Part shown: piece after piece, positions 1 through 5,687 of the stretch
Numbering within the stretch: the first letter of the stretch is position 1
How the letters are laid out: each line of letters begins with the position of its first letter
DNA from: CAWFFV01 sp963814985
Lineage (GTDB): Bacteria; Chloroflexota; Ktedonobacteria; Ktedonobacterales; Ktedonobacteraceae
Direction of reading: 5' to 3'
Assembly: GCA_963814985.1 (NCBI GenBank)
Contig: CAWFFV010000020.1
Coordinates: forward strand, 1-6,672
Length of the DNA stretch: 6,672 nt
Position numbers and translations under genes: made by a program
Notes under the pieces: generated by a model
Told to the model about the DNA's origin: nothing
The model's database searches: none
Seen by the model: only the letters and a program-made list of their open reading frames with translations

Positions 1-643
1 AGTACCTAACGCAATCGCCAAAGGAGTGGATCTCATTTTTCTGGCAGGGGAAGATGAGATGCCATTGGCTGAGCCGCGCAGATCGGAGAAACATATAGGG
101 AAAATGCCGCAAAGTACGTTTCTGGCAAACCTCAAAATCATTGGTGGCGATGCTCTAGGCTCAAGCATACTATTAGGCAAGGGGACCACTTCAGATGCCG
201 CTATCTCTGCAGACTTTCCGCAAGATATGCAACGGCTCATCTTCGCCACTTTTGCTCACCCGGACAACTGGTAGTTTCTAAAAGTTCCTCAAAATCAGCA
301 GCCTGCTCTCTTCACTGATTGGTCTACCACATATGAAAATGCTCCCCCTGGGGCACAGAATGCCGCTCCTCTGGAAAACGATACCATCCTGACCTACGAT
401 GCCGTACAGGTTATCGGGAAAGCGGCATCATTAGCGTCCGGCCCCCCGACTGGTCAATCGGTACGTAATGCACTGGCTTCTCTGGGATATGGAAAAGTTC
501 CTGCATTTCAGGGAGCAAGCGGAAGTATCTCTTTTGACAATCAAGGAAACCCCAGGGACAAAGCTCTCGTTGTGTTACTCGTTGAAAATGTCAATGGGCA
601 GAATATGATTGTCTTGAACCAGATCGCTGGCAAGTTCTTCTAA
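1..643 (+). pseudogene. 3' part of a type I periplasmic-binding (ABC substrate-binding-like) protein gene, with one in-frame amber
   Basis: The reading frame is open at the left edge of the window (codons from position 2) and stays in one frame to TAA at 641-643, apart from a TAG at 272-274. The residues across the stop read DNW, stop, FLKVPQN. The paralogue at 3000-3642 has DEW, Thr, FLRVPQN at the same place, so the stop interrupts conserved sequence and is not a natural end. Visible landmarks are DLIFLAG, a beta-strand like those of type I periplasmic-binding proteins, then LFTDWSTTY, ILTYDAVQVI and the ending FQGASGSISFDNQGNP. The last resembles the 'f.G.tG.i.Fd..G' strand-turn near the C-terminus of Peripla_BP_6 proteins. 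The ligand is unknown. The N-terminal part lies outside the window; by analogy with its neighbour it may carry a kinase-like domain and a membrane helix, but this cannot be seen. The TAG makes it a likely pseudogene; its frame is otherwise undamaged. Confidence 0.8.
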
Positions 644-650
644 CACATTA

Positions 651-798
651 GTAACTACTCAGGCTTTTTTTCCTAATTCCTCAGCGCCTACGGCGCTTCG
701 CAGGTCGTTTTATGTGGGTTGCGGTGTTTGCGGCGCAAACACCGCAACCCACATAAAACGAGAGCGAGCCACCGCCGGTGGCGAGGCGACCTGTTAGC
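651..798. repeat. Composite palindromic intergenic repeat (copy 1, MITE/REP-like)
   Basis: The element starts 7 nt after the upstream stop codon. It begins GTAACTACTCAGG (651-663), followed by a T-run and TCCTAATTCC. Nested inverted repeats follow: AGCGCC/GGCGCT (683-688/692-697), AGGTC/GACCT (702-706/788-792) enclosing a 55-nt palindrome (706-760), and GCCACCG/CGGTGGC (768-782). The 13-mer GTAACTACTCAGG recurs exactly, inverted, at 4416-4428, and the TTTTT/CCTAATTCC and CTCGCCA/TGGCGAG motifs recur in the element at 4361-4428. Two related copies point to a dispersed non-coding repeat family. It could be a MITE, a REP-type element, or a strong terminator cassette. Short open frames inside it on both strands are by-products of the palindrome. 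Outer boundaries are approximate. Confidence 0.7.
706..760. repeat. 55-nt near-perfect palindrome (27-bp arms, 1-nt centre)
   Basis: The left arm begins CGTTTTATGTGGG and ends GTTTGCG (706-732), one G sits at 733, and the right arm begins CGCAAAC and ends CCCACATAAAACG (734-760). All 27 arm positions pair. In RNA it would form a very stable hairpin, and in DNA it could extrude a cruciform. There is no T-run directly after the stem, so it is not a classical intrinsic terminator on the + strand, though it could block transcription or protect the 3' end of the upstream message. It is inserted in the middle of the larger repeat, between AGGTC and GACCT. Confidence 0.9.
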
Positions 799-947
799 AT
801 TCTTTTTTCTTCTCCAAACCATTTTTCGTATTCTAGAAAATAACTCGTACACTCTAAGATATATCACCCATATCTCCCACTTGTCTAGCTTTTGGGACAC
901 AAATTATCTATAATGATTTGCAACGTAATCTCCCCACAATTCTTAAC
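799..947. other. AT-rich leader upstream of the pseudokinase gene
   Basis: This stretch has no convincing coding content in any frame. It is AT-rich compared with the preceding palindromic repeat and holds the presumed promoter of the gene at 961. I see no operator-like inverted repeat in it. Short open frames running in from the palindrome on both strands look accidental. Confidence 0.5.
909..914 (+). promoter_or_regulatory. Candidate -10 box (TATAAT) for the pseudokinase gene
   Basis: A consensus TATAAT lies 46 nt upstream of the ATG at 961 in an AT-rich stretch. The -35 is weak: TTGTCT at 881-886 is the best hexamer but the spacer is 22 nt, longer than the usual 16-18. The call rests on the -10 match and its position only. 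Confidence 0.35.
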
Positions 948-954
948 AGGGAGG
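948..954 (+). promoter_or_regulatory. Ribosome binding site AGGGAGG fixing the start at 961
   Basis: AGGGAGG is followed by a 6-nt spacer and ATG (961). This strong Shine-Dalgarno decides the start of the broken receptor gene. The open frame that begins at 1010 in another register has no comparable site, and an N-terminus starting at 961 gives the CPHC motif expected of a zinc-ribbon head. Confidence 0.75.
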
Positions 955-960
955 ATATCC

Positions 961-3642
961 ATGGATTGTCCGCACTGTCTATTTTAGCGGGAAGTTTCCT
1001 TGTGGAGGCTTGTCCGCAATGAAGATATTACGGACGTTGTTCATAAGAATATGCCTCCTACTTCTCTTTATTATGTCTTCTCCTAACCAACACACAATAA
1101 CTTTAGGAACACTTATACATGCATTATCATCAGGGGATGTACTACGTGGAAGACGATATCGCCTGCTCAAGCAACTTAACACCTCATCACAAGAACAGAG
1201 AGCCGACTGGCTTGCATCTGATACTCAATCTGCAAGCAAGAGCGTCCTTCTCCGTCAGATCGCATTTCCTCCAGCACTCCTTCCGAGCAGAAAAAAATTC
1301 TACAAACGATCACGCAAAGCTTAATGGAACTGGCGCAGCATTCCTGGCTTTCCACCTGTCATTGATGTGTTTCAAGAACGAGGAGAATACTATATTGTCC
1401 AGTTATATCCTGAAGGGGAGAGAATTTTTCACTGTTCCAGCAACAGGGCAGCACACTGCCAGAACGCAAAGTCCAAATATGGATCCAGTTATGTGCAATG
1501 TTATCTCTGATTGCGCAGTCTCACCCTCCCTTAATCAATGGTTCATCACTCCTGAGACAATTATCATCAGTCCCGACAGGCGTCAGGTCTCGCTGCTCCA
1601 TTTCCCTTTTCCATCACAAGCATCTCCAAAGGGGAAAATATCTACGGATTACTTAGCTCCTGAACATATACGAGGAAAATCCTCTCCTTCATAGGATCTC
1701 TTCTCACTTGCTGCAACGTTACACCATGCTATTCCGGGCTATGTTCCACATCAACATCAAGCTTTTTTTTATCCTCCAGCTCGCCGTTTAAATCCGGTTG
1801 TGACTGCCCAGATGGAAGCCACTCTGGCTCGTGCATTACGTTTATCAACATCACAACGCTTTACAGATCCTTCTGAAATGCTGCAAGAACTCTCCAACCT
1901 GGTTGCATCCTACCCTCTCCCCTCTACTACCTCCATTTCTGACCCAATTCCTTTTGCAATGAGGAAGGAGCAAATACGCCGACACAGCCATCCGGAAAGC
2001 TTTCCCAATTTTGGCATCGCGGTTGGACTATCGACTGCCGTTCTTCTTCTCTTTGGCATACTCGCATTGTATCCGTTGTTAATCAGCAATTTCTCCACTA
2101 CAACAACTACGGCTGCACAACAAGTCATTTATCAAAAGGCTCTCAACAAAGAACTGAATACAGAGTTACAAACCTATCGGACAAAGGGTGGTCCAGGTTT
2201 GAGCGATGGTCGCCTCGTCTTTGATACTTACCCTGGTCGCACAAACACAGATATTAGCTTCAAACAGAGTGCTGCTGCTGCACTACAACAGGGTAATGCC
2301 GGTAGTGCCATTGACCTGCTGACAGCGGCTACCACCGCCGATCCGGCGGATGGCGAAGCACAAATCTATAACGAGGACCTCCATATCGCTCTGAGGGGCG
2401 CTCCCTACATTTCCATTGTCCTTGGGCTATCTATCGATAACAACCCATCAGACCTTGTCCGTGCTCGTGCTGATCTGGAAAGCGCATTTCTGGCACAGCA
2501 TGAAATCAATACGAAAGGCCTCTTGCCTCATGGTCTGCAGCTACATCTCCTCATTGATAATTCAGGGAGGATCGTACGAATGTGGCATCGGTTGCACAAT
2601 TCATTGCCAACCGTGTAAAGAATGGAAACCCAGACCACATCGTAGCAGTGGTTGGATGGCCTACGAATGATGCTTCAATCAGACGTGATATTATCGCTGG
2701 AATGCCCTTGCCCTTGATATTGCCAACAGCTTCGAGCACCGGAATTAGAGGGGGGGTAGCCCCTATTTCTTCCGGATTCAATCCACCAGATGATCTGCAA
2801 GGGAAAATATTAGGAAGCGTAGCGGTACAGCAGTTGCACGCAAAGAGTGTTCTGGTCTTCCAAAATCCCACGGACCCGTACAGCCTTTCTCTGGCAGGTT
2901 CTTTTAGCAATTACCTGAAAGCAAACCATACGACTGTTATATATAACCCTGTTAATTTCACAGAACAGACCACAACGATTGCTCAATATCGGCGGCAACG
3001 ATCCCTATGCGATAAATAGGCAAATAGATCTCATCTTTCTGGCAGGATCCGATATCGATGACATTCGTTTGGCACATGCCATCGGAGAATTTGCCAGAAC
3101 TAATCCCACCAATACTTCTCTGGCGAACCTCAAAATCCTGAGTGGCAATGCTCTCGACGCAAATTTGCTATTCGAACCGGGGGATGGCCAAACGCAGCTA
3201 TTGCAACGAATTTTCCACAAGATATGCAAAGGCTCATCTTTTACCGCTTTTGCTCATTCGGATGAATGGACATTTTTAAGAGTTCCTCAAAATCTCCGGC
3301 CCTCTCTCTTCACTGATTGGTCCAGTACATATCAAAATGCTCCTCCTATGGCGGAAAATGCTCCTCTTCCGGGAAGCGATGCTATCCTGACCTATGATGC
3401 CGTACAGGTGATCATCAAAGCAGCAACACTTCGTACCCAATTCCCTGACAGGCCAATCAGTACGTGACGCACTGGCTTCTCTGGGACATGGAAATGTTCC
3501 CGCATTTCAGGGAGCAAGCGGAAGCGTCTCTTTTGACAATCAAGGGAACCCCAGGAACAAAGCTCTTGCTGTGTTAGATGTTGAAAATAGCAATGGGCAA
3601 AATATGATTGTCTTGTGTCAGATTGCTAGGAAGTTCTTTTGA
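961..3642 (+). pseudogene. Zinc-ribbon / pseudokinase / transmembrane / substrate-binding fusion protein, multiply frameshifted
   Basis: Following homology across frames gives an ancestral product of about 890 residues. The head is MDCPHC, with a likely second knuckle CPQ near 1010. A kinase-like domain follows: N-lobe GRRYRLLKQL (about 1148-1180), C-lobe TIIISPDRRQVSLLHFPF, then DYLAPEH, DLFSLAATLHHAI and RFTDPSEMLQEL (to about 1900). Next come one hydrophobic helix (about 2000-2090), a TPR-like stretch AALQQGNAGSAIDLLTAAT, and a type I periplasmic-binding domain with ADLESAFLAQHEINTKGLLP, IVAVVGWPTNDAS, PLPLILPTASS and SVLVFQNPTDPYSLSLAG, ending at TGA 3640-3642. The layout implies a cytoplasmic kinase-like half and an extracytoplasmic sensor half. 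Lesions: TAG at 985, frame changes near 990-1080, 1284, 1350, 1430, 1544, 2579, 2980, 3190, 3240 and 3445, and TAG at 1692. The kinase catalytic motifs are absent, so it was probably a pseudokinase receptor before it broke. The ligand is unknown. Confidence 0.8.
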
Positions 3643-3695
3643 AAGGGGCAGCTCGAAGACTTCTGAAGCATTGACAAAAGCACATCAAACATGTT

Positions 3696-3723
3696 ACTTT
3701 TGGCATTGGCATCTGCCAAAAGT
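3696..3723. other. Stem-loop, 10-bp perfect stem with 8-nt loop
   Basis: ACTTTTGGCA (3696-3705) and TGCCAAAAGT (3714-3723) are exact inverted repeats around the loop TTGGCATC. It lies in the 152-nt gap between the receptor pseudogene and the Gln/Met-rich gene. No U-run follows on either strand, so an intrinsic terminator is not supported. It could be an operator for the gene at 3795, an RNA stem in its leader, or chance. The rest of the gap shows no coding content I trust. Confidence 0.4.
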
Positions 3724-3781
3724 TGGGTTACTTTCATCAATACCTCAAACAGATGGAAGCTAACAGTTTCTATATTTAGAC

Positions 3782-3787
3782 AAGGAG
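3782..3787 (+). promoter_or_regulatory. Ribosome binding site AAGGAG fixing the start at 3795
   Basis: AAGGAG lies 7 nt before ATG 3795. It shows that the small gene begins at MWPFDQNNQP, well upstream of the ATG at 3910 that heads the longest uninterrupted frame. A TATATT at 3771-3776 sits just upstream but is too close to the start to be a confident -10. Confidence 0.7.
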
Positions 3788-3794
3788 CAGGCTC

Positions 3795-4359
3795 ATGTGG
3801 CCGTTCGATCAAAATAATCAACCAATGTATCAGCAGTTGACAGGCATATGATACAGGCAATTCCAATGGATTCGATCATCATCAGGCTCTAGGATACTTA
3901 CAGCAGTTTATGCAGAGTGCCCCACCCGATATGCAGCAACAGATCTACCAGCAACATTTTGCACAAATGCCCTATGAACAACGCGCTATGCTAGCTCAGC
4001 AAATGCCACCACAGTATTATATGGACCCGAATAATCCAGGCATGATGGCCCAAAACTTCCTCCGCTTCGGACAGGAACAGCCTAACATGCTACAACATCT
4101 TTAGTCACCCTATACTCCTGGCTGGTGCCGTAGGGCTAACCGGTCTGGTAGCTAAACATATGTTATCCCACCATCAGAATAATGCGTATGGTAATCAACA
4201 ATCAATAACTATAATCCTGGCTATCAGGATCGATGTCTTCAACAGGAACTGAACCAGGAGCGTCAACAGGACCAGGAGCTTCGGCGCGAGTTACGAGCCG
4301 AAGAGCGTCAAGAAGAGCGTTTCGAAGAGCGCGAACGGCGCAGAGAAGATTACTTCTAA
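3795..4359 (+). pseudogene. Gln/Met-rich protein with Arg/Glu-rich tail, function unknown, three frameshifts
   Basis: Joined across three frame changes this encodes about 188 residues. It begins MWPFDQNNQPMYQQ, shifts near 3838-3841, continues with AYDTGNSNGFDHHQALGYLQ and then a Gln/Met/Pro-rich core (MQQQIYQQHF, QMPPQYYMDPNNPGMM). A shift near 4102 leads into a hydrophobic segment (HPILLAGAVGLTGLVAKHML), long enough for one membrane or amphipathic helix, and a shift near 4200-4206 leads into a charged tail (RRELRAEERQEERFEE) ending EDYF at TAA 4357-4359. The tail looks like a single charged helix or coiled coil. I recognise no enzymatic domain. The composition suggests a membrane-associated scaffold or a phage-shock/stress-like accessory protein, but this is only a guess. 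The strong RBS and the consistent composition across all segments show that it was one real gene, now disrupted or mis-sequenced. Confidence 0.7.
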
Positions 4360-4360
4360 G

Positions 4361-4428
4361 CAACTTAGGTCCTTTTTCCTAATTCCCTCGCCACCTGCGG
4401 GGGTTGGCGAGGAGACCTGAGTAGTTAC
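4361..4428. repeat. Palindromic intergenic repeat (copy 2) between convergent genes, possible terminator
   Basis: The element lies right after the TAA at 4357-4359. It holds AGGTC (4367-4371) and GACCT (4414-4418) as outer arms and CTCGCCA (4387-4393)/TGGCGAG (4405-4411) as an inner stem, with TTTTTCCTAATTCC between the left arms. Its right end, CCTGAGTAGTTAC (4416-4428), is the exact reverse complement of the left end of copy 1 (651-663). It lacks the long central palindrome of copy 1, so it looks like the basic form of the family. Sited between two converging transcription units, it may act as a two-way terminator. Confidence 0.65.
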
Positions 4429-4447
4429 AGCGCCTTTCAAGATTACA

Positions 4448-4901
4448 TCAAACGAAAAGGTCACACAATTGTATTGAGTTTTTTGTAGGGGCCGGACGAA
4501 AAACCAGACGGTTAGAAATCAGAAAATTGTAGAAAAAGGCGGCGATAATACCAATAGGGCTGGCTAATAAGATTCACATGTAACCCATACTTCAGCGCCA
4601 TTGCGATAGTGTAGCTAATAGCCAGAGCAGAAAGACTGGTCACCTGCGCTTTGAGGGCACGCCTGACCAGCTCCCAACCACGCACATATTTTTGCTCACT
4701 ATAGGTAAAATATTGGTTAAGGAGAAAATTGACGGTTGTACTTATCTCGAAGGAACAGGCGAGAGCCAGGGGATAAAGACCATCTCCCATCAGATACATA
4801 AAGAATGCCAGGGCCAATAAATTAATAGGGATACCAATACCGCCAACCAGCGCATACCGCACAATACGCAATTTCAAGAGCTTCTGTAATCGTGTTATCA
4901 T
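4448..4901 (-). pseudogene. GtrA-like four-helix membrane protein, frameshifted near the C-terminus
   Basis: This is the third gene of the leftward operon. GtrA/DPMS-type proteins are small four-helix membrane proteins often linked to export or flipping of polyprenyl-phosphate sugars. Visible features are RYALVGGIGIPINLLALAFF (helix 1, the typical VGG.g..inl pattern), a helix 2 ending NFLLNQYFTYS (typical NF.lNr..tF), and helix 3 ALAISYTIAMALKYG. The uninterrupted frame ends at 4512 with an atypical QPYWYYRRLF tail. One base shift near 4555 restores PIGIIAAFFYNFLISNRLVF, the expected fourth helix and second NFL..NR..vF signature, and runs to a TGA at 4448-4450, giving about 150 residues, normal for the family. 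ATG 4901 starts 6 nt after the methyltransferase stop, with AGAGG about 11 nt upstream. It may be truncated or simply carry one sequencing error. Confidence 0.82.
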
Positions 4902-4907
4902 ATGCAG

Positions 4908-5687
4908 TTATTCCTCTCGTGTTTTTTCTAAAATTTTCTCCCCAATGATAATATACACTTCCCAGCGGCGGCTGCGCACCTTTTCCGAACGACGATGCAG
5001 GCCAACCCGTTCTAAAGGTATGAAGCGACCAAACCAGGCATAAGGTAATACTTCGGTGGTAAATCCTGTACTCGTCTCACGATCAGTATAGAGCAAACGT
5101 TCTTTTGATGTTTTATCCTGGCGGAGACGTGCCTTTTCTTCATCGAGATTGTAATGTTTACGTCGACCAAAGAGGGCTGCCGGCCCATAGATCAGCGTTT
5201 GCACCCAGGACAAGGAACAGTTCCAGACAACTACCGGCAACAGATTGGCTCCCTCAATGATGATGACACGCCCACCAGGACGCAATACACGCACTATCTC
5301 CGATAGAGTATCAGGGTTATAGATGTATTCGGAGGGAAAGGTGCTTACAACGGTATCAAGGAATCATCACTAAAGGGCAGGTGTTGGGCGGAACCCTGAA
5401 TGACCGTTATATTTTGACCAAACGTTACGACGACAGGGTATCACGTGCAGCGGCTCCATTTGGCGAGTGCTCAACCGCACGATAATGATACCAGGTTCCA
5501 GCATATCTGCTAACAGATCACCCAGTCCACACCCCAACTCTAATACATCTACACCGCGAAGACGTGTCAGGGCCAGACGCTGCCAGACGCGCCACTGACC
5601 AGCAAAGGGAACAGTGCTGGCAAAACGGTAGAGATAACGATTTTTGTAGAGTGTTTCAAACACCCATTTTCGTAGCGTAGGTGTCAC
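4908..5687 (-). pseudogene. Class I SAM-dependent methyltransferase (Methyltransf_11-like), three frameshifts
   Basis: The reconstructed product is about 260 residues. Motif I is VDVLELGCGLGDLLADML (SAM-binding loop, about 5505-5555). Three frame changes follow, near 5491, 5423-5430 and 5358. The pieces read YHYRAVEHSP (motif II region with the acidic residue), FGQNITVIQGSAQHLPFSDDS (motif III), DTVVSTFPSEYIYNPDTL and EIVRVLRPGGRVIIIEG (motifs post-II/III). All are in the canonical order of Methyltransf_11 enzymes. The C-terminal region continues in one frame to TAA at 4908-4910. I place the start at GTG 5687, because that GTG overlaps the TGA of the HAD gene (GTGA) and begins TPTLRKWVFETLYKNR. 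Sequence upstream in the same frame encodes the HAD C-terminus instead. The methyl acceptor is unknown; the GtrA neighbour suggests a lipid, sugar or envelope substrate. All three changes look like single-base losses. Confidence 0.8.

Noticed and set aside
651..798. CRISPR array or tRNA-like element in the hairpin-rich region
   Set aside because: The repeats are nested inverted repeats, not regularly spaced direct repeats, and no cloverleaf or anticodon arm can be drawn.
688..913. Open frames on both strands across the palindromic repeat (about 64-70 codons)
   Set aside because: They mirror each other because of the 55-nt palindrome, contain the same repeated Arg/His-rich residues, have no RBS and match no family pattern.
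272..1694. Amber codon reassignment or suppression, suggested by in-frame TAG at 272, 985 and 1692
   Set aside because: Only three cases, in genes that also carry unrelated frameshifts or are paralogues of such genes, and no suppressor tRNA is in the window. Nonsense mutation is simpler.
2551..2910. Minus-strand frame of 119 codons opposite the substrate-binding domain
   Set aside because: The plus strand here encodes clear type I periplasmic-binding motifs, and the reverse frame has none.
961..3642. Programmed ribosomal frameshifting in the receptor gene
   Set aside because: About ten shifts in both directions without slippery heptamers or consistent downstream structures are not compatible with programmed recoding.
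3618..3866. Minus-strand open frame of 82 codons
   Set aside because: It overlaps the end of the receptor pseudogene, the stem-loop and the start of the Gln/Met-rich gene on the other strand, all better supported. No RBS or domain pattern was seen.
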